From Magicicada septendecula (taxonomy: Eukaryota > Arthropoda > Insecta > Hemiptera > Cicadidae): a DNA stretch of 64,000 nucleotides. Below the pieces are notes generated by a model. It was not told the DNA's origin, made no database searches, and saw nothing but the letters and a program-made list of their open reading frames with translations. The stretch is taken from NCBI GenBank assembly GCA_034769895.1, contig CM068367.1, positions 693,210,462 to 693,274,461 of the forward strand, in the 5' to 3' direction. Position numbers and translations under genes: made by a program. Within the stretch, counting starts at the first letter, position 1, and every line of letters starts with the position of its first letter. Of this stretch, positions 37,070 to 47,945 are shown one piece after another.

Positions 37070-37470
37070 TTATTTTTTTCCTTTATTGGAACATGTTTCG
37101 GGTACTATCTTGTACCCATCCTCAGCCTTCCGGTTTTTTTGTCTGGTGAAGTACATATGTGTTGTTGGTTGACTATTATTATTGTGGCTTCCTGTTGGCT
37201 TCTGGTATTTAAAAGTGGTTTTATTGTGTGTGATTGTGGTGTATGTGTTAGTTTTTTGTGTATTTTCAATGTTGAGTGCTTTGAATATTGTGTCATGTTT
37301 TGTATTGATTTGTATTTGTTCAGGTATTAGTTTGTTTTCTGTTTTATGTTTGTATATTTGTAAATTTTCCCAAATGTTCATTATGGTGCCTTTGTGTGGT
37401 ATATGTTTTATTAGTATATTTATTTATTGGTATATTTATTGCACATGCAATAAACACAGGACATGAATTC
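37070..37470 (-). pseudogene. Penelope-like retroelement, C-terminal fragment
   Basis: The minus-strand frame reads IMNIWENLQIYKHKTEN (near 37340-37385), which corresponds in place and wording to MDALEEYEIYKAVKIN at the end of the GIY-YIG endonuclease of the longer element at 56.3-57.9 kb. The frame then runs into AEDGYKIVPETC, the in-frame reading of a hammerhead-like motif at 37091-37125. Only the last part of the element is present. Confidence 0.65.
37076..37137 (-). ncRNA. Hammerhead-ribozyme-like motif at the PLE 3' end
   Basis: Minus strand: core CUGAGGA (+ coordinates 37119-37125), an extra U, perfect stem II GGGUAC/GUACCC with a 6-nt loop, GAA, the palindrome ACAUGU and U17. Stem I can pair GG and CC before the core with CC and GG after it around an internal loop. 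Same order (endonuclease C-terminus, then motif) as at 57.9 kb. Confidence 0.55.
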
Positions 37471-37510
37471 CCAGACATAACCAATGTAACACTATATATA
37501 TATATATATA

Positions 37511-37807
37511 TGCGACAGCTGCCGCTTAGAAATTAGTTACGTTGAGCGATTTCCTTAGTGCGGATCGAGTCATTGTTGAGACTTAGTGAGAAGTATTTAT
37601 TGTGTTATAATTAGTGTGGAACTCTATTACTTGACATTATTATTGCGTGTGGACAAATTTAACTTTAATTATTGTACGAGTATAATTTTGTTGAATAGCT
37701 TGTAGATTACAAACTGTTATTTGTGATTAATTAAAGCTGGTGTCTTCATTGGTGTCTGTATTTTGTTTCCACTGTACCATACGACAATCAGTTAGACCGT
37801 CGTAACA
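37511..37807. mobile_element. Probable solo LTR
   Basis: A 297-bp block beginning TGCGACAGCTGCCGC and ending CGTCGTAACA, flanked on both sides by alternating TA, so the target duplication cannot be read with certainty. TG…CA ends, the block size and TTAATTAAAGCTGGTGTC followed by a T-rich stretch are LTR-like. No internal element is attached. Confidence 0.45.
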
Positions 37808-39035
37808 ATATATATGTCGTTTGGGGGCACGGAATGTTTTAATGTTGCTTAGGGGATCTTGGTTAATTTTCTTTATACAGGAAAGACAAAAAACCTACTT
37901 TGTAGACGAATTTACAGGGTTTAAAAATTTAAGCAGTTTTGGTGAAGTGCATAATTTTAAGTTATTTCCAAAAAAAGAAATCGGGAATTCTGTGTTCGTA
38001 AAAGCAGTAAAAAATATTCCTCTTTAAGCAACCATATCTCGGTCTTTAACATACAGAAAATAAAAAAAAAACAAGCTGTTGGAATTGTATAAGATTTAAA
38101 ACGTAATTGATCCATTTTTTCAATAAAAGCAGACTTTTTCATATATTCACAAAAAACTCCAATTTTTCTTATTTTGACACCAATAAATCCGCTTGCCCTC
38201 GTCCTAAATCTCAGCTCAGCAGTTTCTCATCAATTAGACATACGATTTCTCAAAGACATATAAACAAAGAGAAAAAGTTTAATGTAATTGTAGTAAATTT
38301 AACGGCAAAATGAGACATAACATAATTAAGAAATGGAAAAAGGAATATACTGAATTTTTTAAAAACCTCCCTTATCTGTTACTTTATTTAGTAAAGTAGC
38401 GATGTTTCCCTTGAACTTTGCCATTATGACAAAGCATATTACTTGAACTTTTGTACTGAAATTTTACACAGATGATGCCACATTATTTTAACTTACAAAT
38501 TTATTACTTCAAAATTTGTATTCCTGAAAATAAAAAGGAATTTTGGCACATTTAAGTTTATGTCAAATGATCACTTTGCCCTGGACCCTGGATCAAACGG
38601 TAAAAAAGTATTTTTTGAAGCACAAAAGTAGTTAAACTATAGTAATTAATAACTAAATTTATTGAATTCACGGTATACAAATTTTAAATTTTAATAAGTT
38701 CATAATGATTTATTACACAAGTTGATTAAAAGAAACTAAAATAAAATTCACATTTTAAATTTAAAAGTCAATTTCCAAACTTTGGATTGTCAAAATTTTA
38801 GGAACATATATAAGTGGTGTAATCTTCCCAGCACATTCATATTTCTTTCATTCTTGCCACATGACCCACCCTTCCCCTTTCTTGGAGCTCACCATCCTTA
38901 TTACGAGCTTTTTGAATTTTATCCGATTTAATTATAATGTCAAAATGTTGAATCGTCTGCAACACTGTCATGCACACAACTTGTAGAAGGTCAGCTGTTG
39001 TTTTCTGTTTCTTCTGAAGATCTTTGCTGCACATC
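37808..39035. other. Intergenic, nothing recognised
   Basis: AT-rich; may be the non-coding part of the neighbouring pogo-type relic. Confidence 0.4.
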
Positions 39036-39039
39036 TTGG

Positions 39040-39900
39040 TCGGTAGGTTCTGCTGGAAGAAAGTAATTGGTGGAAAACCCAAGAGAATCAGAAGGAAAGG
39101 TATGACTGTCCAAAGAGCTGTCACAACTCATCCATGATTGTTGTTAAGCCATTTTTCCATAGCATTGTCGTAATATTTGTTTAAAGGTAACACAGCGAGA
39201 CATTCAGTGATTGCAACCTATGTGTGTTATGCGGAGACAAACAGACACAGTATAGTAACACGATTCACTCTGGCACGCTCGATTACATCAAGATGTTATT
39301 TTGTGAGGCTTCGATGACTGTCTAAAATGAGAAGAACGGCATTCTGTGGTGTTGATTTGACATTATTGAGAAAGTGATCAAACTATTCTGCGAATACATC
39401 CAGCCAAATGTGTTAAACGCAACTGCAGTTCCTGGTGGTGCTCCATCTTTTAATCAGTTTCATACGCTCCCTGGCGAATATAACCATGGATGGAACAAAG
39501 TATACAGCAGGTAGCGTCATATCACTCACTACGATCTGCAGATACAATTCGGCGTACCTGTTTTCCCCTGTAGCTATGCGTACACAGTGGAGTTTCAAGT
39601 TGGGATTGTACCAATCGGTGTTTCATCTATAGTAAGAGTCGATGGGGTGGAAACGGTTTTCGATAGACCAAATTCAAATTTTTAAGAAGCCTCAAACTAC
39701 AGACGGTTAAAGCTCTGGCTCTAGCCGCTGAAGCAAATTTTGGTTTCAGTAGCAGTATTCCTGGATACCGATGGCGAAATCCCCTCAGCCAATTTTCTCC
39801 ATCCGGCTGTTCTTTTTGTTGAATGGATGCACTAATTTACTTTTTCCATCAAGTTGATAACCTAAGGAACACGCATATTTCTGTGCCATCAGAAAGCACC
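39040..39900 (-). pseudogene. pogo/Tigger-type (DDE_1) transposase remnant
   Basis: The minus strand carries GYQLDGKSKLVHPFNKKNSRM (near 39800-39870), a short block before the catalytic core, VIFARERMK (near 39470), LLILDSHRS with the catalytic Asp (near 39320), LDVIERARVNRVTILCL (near 39260-39290), and LNKYYDNAMEKWLNNNHG (near 39130-39180). This is the order seen in DDE_1 transposases. Many frameshifts and stops: an old copy, distinct from the one at 34 kb. Confidence 0.72.
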
Positions 39901-41020
39901 ATTGTTTAGGTCACTTTTCAAAGGGGACGAGTTTACCCCAGGGGATCACAATCCCTCGTATCCCCTAAGCAATGCAGTTAAAAAGTGTGTAAACCCTAAA
40001 CAATTTGGTTTTTACATTTGAAAATATAATTAAAAAATCTAATATGTACAAAACTTTTGTTTATGTGCTTGCTCTAAGATAATTATGTAAAAAAAATAAT
40101 TTGTTTGGGGATTTTCAAACTTTAGATATTTGAATGTTACTGTCATGTAATTTAATTTAGTGCATGACAATACTCAATATTTACTGTCTCCATTATTCAG
40201 CTGCGGGAATCTCATATCTTTGATAACCCGAAAGTTTTTATAATCTGGTCTAACCCTACTCCCACCTGCTCAAAATTATTTTGGATTATCTTTAGAAGGA
40301 CACATGTCCCTAAACATAATATATCTCAGTTGAAGTTTTCCGTATGGAGATTAAAAAAAAAACGAAAGATAGTGTCATATAGAATGTATATAACTATTTC
40401 TCGGCTACTTTTTTTACTACAAACGTTATTTATATATGGAAAGGCTGTGTTTTTTTATTTGTAAAGTAGAGCAAAAATAATAAAATTTATTTTTGAACTG
40501 GGAATGGCATGTTCAAGATTTTTGTAGCAAATGCATTTGTTCCTTTATAATGTCAGATTATGCAGTGCGAGAAATAAATTTCACAGGAAGGTATTTTATG
40601 TCCTGTTTAAAACATTTTTTATGTTAATTCCAAAAGCTTACAGTTATGTACAATATTCTGATTATTATAACTTACAAATGCAAACAATTAATAAGTACAT
40701 ACGATTATAACTTACGATAAGATTGTAAAAAATACATAAATTGTATTAACTTACGTTGATATAATTAAACCATATTGTGGATCTATATTCTTTCTTATTT
40801 GATATATATTTCATGTAGTTCATCAAAACAATTGCATATTTTTTCAGATATCACAATTTTACGTAAATTTTTAAGTGCTATTTATTTGTAATTATTTGCA
40901 AGTGTTTACAACTATTAGCTCAAAAATTATATTTTATTTCATCTAATGGGCAATCGGCCATAATTTAATTTTATGAAGCCTACAAAATCTGGGGGGAGAG
41001 AGTTCAGCTCGTACAGGTGC
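39901..41020. other. Intergenic; second copy of a dispersed repeat at about 40372-40470
   Basis: Contains the partner of the repeat at 36118-36215. Otherwise AT-rich without recognised features. Confidence 0.5.
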
Positions 41021-41021
41021 A

Positions 41022-41116
41022 TACTACAAGATGCTTGAGTATACTGTATAGCTATACAAACATACTTCTTTGTACTACAAGATGCTCGAGTATACTGTAT
41101 AGCTATACAAACATAT
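41022..41116. repeat. Tandem duplication, 51-bp unit, about two copies
   Basis: tactacaagatgct…tatactgtatagctatac is repeated with a 51-bp offset (41022 and 41073) and only one or two differences, so the duplication is recent. Confidence 0.85.
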
Positions 41117-41119
41117 TTA

Positions 41120-42030
41120 ACTGATGCGTCATCATGTCTTTTTTCAACAATTCACTGTCTAATTGCGCGTGTGGAAGCTTTCGCCGAGACACGCCAGTGT
41201 AAAAATATCCAGGTTCATGTAGATTAGAAATGTGAAATAAAATAATTAAGAAGAAGTAAAAATACAGTAGGCCTACTTGGTAGTAGTTAATTGGTAATGG
41301 TAATAAAAAGAAAAACTAAAAGATCAGAGACCAATATTATACCAAGTTACATAATTCTACTATACAAAGTTATTCAAACCTATACAAAAGAAAAGGATAT
41401 ATAAAACCAGTATTAATATATATAATGCTGAGATAAGAGCAATGTCACAAGATACCTTCTAAAAATGCACAAGATGAGCAAAGGTTGGAAAATCATTGGA
41501 AAATTAAGAAATAAAAAAGCGCAAGAGAATAACAACAGGATATCCAAACTAGATATCACACGGAAAGTTCATATTTAAACTAAGATTAAAAAATGTTATG
41601 AAACAAATCAGAAAGAAATTCGTAAAGAAAAAAACAATAGGCGACACAAAAAACGGCGAGAAATTTTACCAAAAAAATCATGGTTAAGGTAGGCGTGTTT
41701 CAGAGGAAGACGAAGAAGAATAGTGAATAAAAGTTAATTTTAAAATTCGTTTCTGAGATTTCCTTTTCATAGTAAAGCCCAAAATAGTACAAGCAGTATA
41801 TTCCGTAGAGTATTTAATTATTTTGTAGATGTGTTTTGATTTTTCTAAAAATTGGAAAATAACTTACATTTCGATCAACGTCATCTCACGAAAATAAAAT
41901 GCATTTGCACTTCTTGTTTTTATTCTTTATCAGCGCTTGTTTTATACTTTGCTCTTTATCTCATACATATATGACAGACAGACTGAGATTCCTGAAATGT
42001 AATGCAAAAGTACATATTTCAAAAATGCTA
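41120..42030. other. Intergenic, nothing recognised
   Basis: AT-rich sequence up to the mariner relic. Confidence 0.5.
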
Positions 42031-42041
42031 GGAATATCCAT

Positions 42042-44010
42042 AAAGTAAGTTCCTCCACGCCATCTGGTTACGGCGCAAGCTCCGCCGCAGATGGCAAAGA
42101 ACCCGTGCCCACTCGGTAGAAGTCCGTGACTTCCTATCTGGACATTTTTCCCGCCCTCCCGTTGTCCCAGCCTTCCCGTTCGACAGGGATGAACTAGTTT
42201 CATCTATCTGCCGACTAAATCGCCGACGCGCCCCTGGTCCTGACCGGATCGGGGCCGCTGCTCTACAAAATCTACCTGCCTCAGGCGTTGACCTCGTTCT
42301 TGAGCTGTTTAACTCCTGTCTCCGGCTACAGTACTTTCGCCGCCTGTGGAACACAGCCAATATCGTAATGATTCCGAAGCCTCGCAAGCCGCGCATGCTT
42401 CCTGAAAGCTATCGTCCAATCTCTCTCTTGCCAGTCATCTCGAAGGTGTTCGAGCGTCTCCTGCTGGCTCGCATCTCGCCGCTGCTAGATGGTTTCATCC
42501 GCAGCGAACAGTTCTGGTTTCGCAGAGAGCACTCGACCACGCTTCAATTGGTCCGCGTTGTTACGCACTTGTCAGACGCCACCAACAGGCAAGCGGCTAC
42601 GGCCGCCGTACTGTTGGACGTGAGCAAGGCCTTCGATAAAGTCTGGCACGAAGGTCTTCTCTTCACACTTGCCAATTCCCCTCTACCATCGACCATAGTG
42701 TTTTTCCTCCGGTCGTATCTCAGCGACCGAACCTTCAGGGTGAGCGTCGACGGGTCCTGTTCTACAGTTCGACCCGTCGCCGCCGGCGTACCACAGCGAT
42801 CTGTCCTCGGCTCCGTTCTGTACCTTGTGTACACGAACGACCGCCTGTATTGCCCGGAGTCACGTTGTCTTTGTTCGCTGACGATGCCATGTATCACTAC
42901 AGCTCCCTGTCCCCGCGATTTGCGAGTACAAAGCTGCAGCGTCAGTTGAACCAGCGTCCGGACTGGCTACGGAAATGGCGGGTGACGATCAACACGGAGA
43001 AATCCGAGGCGATCTGCTTCACCCGTAAGTCCATCTCCCGATGCCAGCCCCTCTCCCTGGAAGGGAGGCCCATCGCCTACAAAGAACCGGTGAAGTATTT
43101 AGGCGTTCGGCTAGATCGTCGCCTTTGCTTCAACGCCCACGTGACGGAAACCCTTGCCAAGGCTCGCGGCGTCCGAGCCAAATTATCTCCTTTCCTCTCG
43201 TGTCGCAGCCGCCTGGCCATGCGCACGAAACTTACCATCTATCTACTATTTCTCAGGTCTGTATTGACCTATGCGGCACCCGCCTGGTGGTCTCTTTTAT
43301 CCACCACCAACAGATGTAGGCTGGAAGCTTTCCAGTCCCGAACACTCCGATCCTTGACGGGGTCCCCTTGGTTTGTAAGGAACGACGTGATTCGAAGTGG
43401 TCTCCGTGTTCCTACCTTGACTTCCTTTGTCCGGTCGCTGGCTCTAACTCTCTTTGCTAAAGCCTCGACCTCCACCTTCCCTTACCTACGAACCATCAGT
43501 GCATCAGAACCACCACCGCCCATTCGGGTCAAGCGCCCTCGGGCGCTTCTTGATAACCAGCCATAACGCCATCCTCTTTAAATTAAACTAAAAATTTAAT
43601 CATCAGTCCTTGACCAGAGTGTTTTCACTTAAAATGTCCTTCTCTCCTTCCTGACCACCTCCTAGCACGCTGAGACGGCTGCTTGTCGCTGTCATCAATC
43701 ATTGGCACGGAGGCTCTCCGCCTAGCGGGGAGCGACCGACGCCCTCAGGGCGTCTGCTAACTGGACTTGAAACGGGCAACATCTTGCTCGAATCGGTACC
43801 AGCGGCACAAATCAAAATAAAGTTATACTCCCCCGCCTTCACAGTTAACTGGTTGGCGGTTTCCCTTTCCAGTTTTAGGGTACCAGTCGAAAATGTACCA
43901 GCACTATGTTCACTTCTGACAGCCACTGGACACGCTCCAAATGCTGCAAATAAGCCACGGGTGCAAAGACACCCCGCATCCATAATGCAATGCAATGCAA
44001 AGTAAGTTCC
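42042..44010 (+). mobile_element. Non-LTR retrotransposon (jockey-like), copy 1, 5'-truncated, with 12-bp TSD
   Basis: The copy spans 42054-43998 and is flanked by the direct repeat aaagtaagttcc (42042-42053, 43999-44010). It ends in a short ATGCA-type repeat rather than poly(A). It is nearly identical to copy 2 at 52.3-54.8 kb but lacks 275 bp corresponding to 52640-52914 there, with TG microhomology at the junction. Confidence 0.9.
42110..43566 (+). pseudogene. Reverse transcriptase ORF of LINE copy 1, frameshifted
   Basis: RT of a jockey-like LINE. The first frame runs through RRAPGPDRIGAAALQNL, VMIPKPRKP and LLDVSKAFDKVWHEGL to LYLVYTND (about 42834). A frameshift follows, and the second frame (42850-43566) takes over at LSLFADDAMY with the catalytic ADD and runs to the stop at 43564-43566. 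The YTND block missing in copy 2 is present here. GC content and codon use are far higher than in the surrounding DNA, as in copy 2. Confidence 0.88.
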
Positions 44011-44099
44011 GATTTTAAATACTGCCGCAGTATCGATGCCTCACGCTGTTGCGCCTGCACAACGAGTTTGTTGATTCGTTGGCAAGGCAAAAACGCCAT

Positions 44100-45090
44100 T
44101 TGTAAACAACTGTGCACTGAGTAAGCTTTGTTGGACGTGTTTATAACGTCGAAGACATTCGAGACGTCCGCCGCGTGTGAAAGTAGGTTGTATGATTCGT
44201 CTCTTGAATGCAAAGGCATCCAACTGAAATTCACCGTCAGATTTGCAATGTTTACGGAAAGGAAGCAATGTGTGATCCGATAGTACAGAGAGTGAGTGGT
44301 ATGACTTTTTAATGAAGGTTGTTAATGAAGGACGTGAAATATTCACGATGATGAACATAATCGCGGGCGACTGTCTTTAGAGAATGACGACATGATGCGG
44401 TCCTTTGAAGAGATTACAGAGAATAAACGATTCACTCTCTTTCTGCCTTTTCCAGAAATTTCATATTTAGTTTTTCATGAAATTGTATGAATTTCATGAA
44501 AAACTTGACACGTTGAGACAGCTGAGAACTGTGACTTCACCGGGAACGAGATATGGCTATCACACGCAACCTCTCAATCAAATCTACGACGTAGAGGCAC
44601 ACTACATTGCCCGCAAAGGAGAAATTCAGTTCATCGTTTATCTCTCGGAAAATCGTATGTACAATCTTTTGTGACAGAAAAATAGTTTTCTTTCCTCAAG
44701 GCTCCACAATCAACTTGGATGTCTGTTGTAATACGGTTAGGAAATTGTATCGTGCGATCCAGAATAAGTGACGTAGATGCTTACCCGGAGTACTGTGTTA
44801 AGTCATGGCAATGCCCAGCTATATACTGCCCTTGCAACGCAACATCTCACAATCTTTGGCTGGGAACAATTTGATCATACGCCGTAGACTTGGACCTCTC
44901 ACCAAGCGAATATCATCTTTTCAAGCATCTGAAATCCTTCCTTGAACGCCAGCTGTTCCATAACGACGACGATGCCAAACAAGCTCTTAAAACGTGGTCC
45001 AAATCACAGGCGGGAAATTTCTACGACAATGGTATACAACGCTTAGTGCCCTGCTATGAAAAGTCCTTCAGAAATGACGGAACTATGTAA
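44100..45090 (+). pseudogene. mariner transposase, broken
   Basis: The N-terminal half is heavily decayed; ENKRFTLS…PFPEIS near 44420-44465 matches the second helix-turn-helix region. Further on, GWEQFDH (near 44860) and DLSPSEYHLFKHLKSFL (44890-44945) are the mariner block containing the last catalytic Asp. The end, SQAGNFYDNGIQRLVPCYEK, is the typical C-terminus. Frameshifts and stops throughout. Confidence 0.8.
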
Positions 45091-45189
45091 AAAAGAAGTT
45101 TAAAGTGTGTACTTCAAATAGTAATAAAGATGTTTTGTAAATATATTCTTTGTTTGTTAGTAATCTATCGGAACTTACTTTCTTGATAA

Positions 45190-45836
45190 CCCGCATATGT
45201 TGAGTGAACCATATTTTTTAATGAACACTGATAATATTATACATAAACACTTACTTAATATAACCTATTTTGTAAGTCTTACTGTATGTTATAAGTCTTA
45301 ACCTATTAGAAAGAAGAATAAAAGTAACAAAAAATTATTTATCATCAGTAACATATGTATGGGAAGCTGAAGAGTGAAATAATTGTTTAATGTCGACGTG
45401 GTAATAAAAAAAATTAACGTGATTTAATAAATTGAATCTAACAATTTAGGAGCCACATAAGAGCGGATTTGATTCAGTTTTTCAAAATATATGACGTCAG
45501 TTTAGTGATAAAAAGTCTTAAACAACTTTAAATAATTAAATATCAATATAGGAAGACACAGACTAGCGGTTACACAACACAAAAGGTCACTCTAAGGTCT
45601 GATAATGATAATCGAACCAAAGAGCTTACGAAAGTAGGACGTAAAGTTAAAAGCTATACATAAGTGTACTTGTGTTTTGTAACGCTGCATAGAGAACTGT
45701 GGTTAAAACTACCATCGGACACGACTTTGTTAGTTACCATTAAATAGGCAATAAGTTAACGCTATGCTAATTAGGAATTTACAACAGAGTACACTTTTCC
45801 CATAATATAAACACATTTAATTTAAATGGTGCTGTA
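45190..45836. other. 3' flank of UGT gene B, nothing recognised
   Basis: AT-rich. An ATTAAA lies very close to the stop codon on the minus strand, and better poly(A) candidates are not obvious. Confidence 0.5.
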
Positions 45837-46128
45837 TCAGTTCCTTTTTTCTTTCTTATCATATTTAGAAGTGAATTTAATAGAAACAAAAATTATTCTA
45901 TACAGCACAAAGTACAACAAATAAACACAAATAATGAAAAGCAAAAGACAAATGGCAATGACGTCTAGCAACAGGTATTTGTACAAGGGCAGATCTGCTC
46001 CGGCAGAGCGCAAGTGAGGAGCTCCTTTATGTCTGATAACGTACTCAGTCCAGTACACTGCTGTATCTATAGCAGAAAGTGGTCTGTCTTGGAATCGTTC
46101 TGATAGAGTCCTGGCTGCTTCTCTGTAC
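45837..46128 (-). CDS. UGT gene B, coding exon 4 (membrane anchor)
   Basis: 292 nt from TTTGTAG|GTACAG to TGA. Within 45886-46135 only four bases differ from gene A, giving two amino-acid changes; the tail after that diverges completely yet keeps a KXKXX ending. Confidence 0.92.
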
Positions 46129-47864
46129 CTACAAAGTAAACACAATATGAATCAGAGAGAGGCTAAAACTGGTCTAATCTTATCTATCTGTCCTCTATCT
46201 TTTACTTTTTAATTATATTATAAAATAGTTTTAGTATTAATTAAATTGTCTAACCCTTTTTCTCTTTCTTTCAATATTTTTAACTTCTCCCTAAGCTTCC
46301 TTTAAACTGTGTTATTTACTACTTTTACAATTTCGTAGTCTTCTAAAGGATTAACAAACTTATGGTTGTCTTCTATGAAATGTCTTGCATATAACGAATT
46401 CGTTGTTCTGTTACCTTCTCCACGTTTGTGGTCAGACAACCTGCATACGAATTTCCGTCCTGTCTCACCTAGGTACACTTTGTTGCAATCTTTACATTTT
46501 AATTTATAAATTCCGCTTTTCTGTAATACTGGGATTTTTTCTATATTTTTATTCCTTATCTTATCAAATACCGTTTCACATTTTTTAATGGCTATATCTA
46601 CTCCGTATTTATTAAAACATTTCATAATTTTTCTAGTATGTGATCCTATGTATGTCAATGACCCTGCATAATTCTTTCGTTCTGGTTCTATTTTAGCATT
46701 TTGTACGTTAACACTTTTCAGAACTTTATCCAATATGTTGGTGTTATAGTTATTATTCCTTACAATTCCCTTTATGTTTTTAACGCCATATCTTTTGATT
46801 CGTTCTCTTTGAACAGACAAGTCTTGACATCTAGATGTCATTTAAACTTTTTTCAAATAATGTTTAAGTAAAACATTTTTTAACTCATTTAAAATATGAA
46901 TTAAGCATTTTTCGTGTAATGTAGTTCCTTATTTTTTTATTCTGTAAAACAGATATACAGACTTTCCAAAATAGGGAACGTGTGTGGCGTAAAACAGTAA
47001 TTTTTCCACCTAGTTATTTTTTCCATCAGTTGTCTGCTGCTTCATCTAAAATTATGGTATAATAAAATGGCATGTGAAGCAAAATTTTAAAACTTTAATT
47101 ATCGTATTTTAGAAACTGTCTGTAAGATGCACTACTTTCAAATCGTTTACAAAAAACCTAAATATTTTTACCAAATTAATGTATATAAAGAACTGGACAT
47201 TTTTAAATGGATATTACTAAGAGTATAAGTAGTTAATCAAAATTCGCCCGAGGATCCTAAAGCTATAACAGTGTAGTTTTAGGTAAGACATTGAAATTTT
47301 TGCAATATTTATTAAATCCTAATCTCGTTTTTATAATATTGATTCCTTAAACAAATTTTTTTCTTAAGTTATTATTATTTTTAATCAATGCCATAAATAG
47401 AATTTAGAAGATGAATATTTAATAAAGATGATTATTTAAGAAAATATGGTTTCTGGTTATTTCATTTGTTTAAATTTGACTGTTTTTAACAAAACATACA
47501 AAATGCTAATGGTGCGGATAGTTTGATTTGAAATTAGATGATGAGCTTTGCAAGTCCACCGCCACCCTAAACACCACCATATGGACACTTTCCAGGAAGA
47601 TGTACCGCCACTGTGCTCCTTTCCAGGGCGATCCCCATATCAGCGCCCTCAGTCAGAACCCATCTGAGCCAGGTAATCTTAGAACTGTCTTCGGCGAACG
47701 CTCACTCTGAACTAGACATTATGTAGTTGGAATTCGACGACTGTTAGTAGGCCACACCTAGATATCACCAGTTACCGTCCCCGCGGGCGACGGGACCTCA
47801 TCTGAAGTTCGGAACGCTGCATAATTGCGGACGTCGGGTTTGCCCGTTGATTGCACAACCCGAC

Positions 47865-47945
<81 letters not shown>

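Larger units (their letters stand above)
42037..45186 (+). mobile_element. mariner-type DNA transposon relic, interrupted by a LINE
   Basis: TIRs are tccataaagtaagttccgat (left, from 42037, resumed at 43999) and its inverted partner atcggaacttactttcttga (ending 45186), each next to a TA dinucleotide, as expected for Tc1/mariner. Without the LINE the element is about 1.2 kb, the usual mariner length. The LINE at 42054-43998 landed inside the left TIR, so the mariner is the older of the two. Confidence 0.82.

Noticed and set aside
43875-44358. Minus-strand open frames over the LINE/mariner junction
   Set aside because: They run antisense through two recognised mobile elements.
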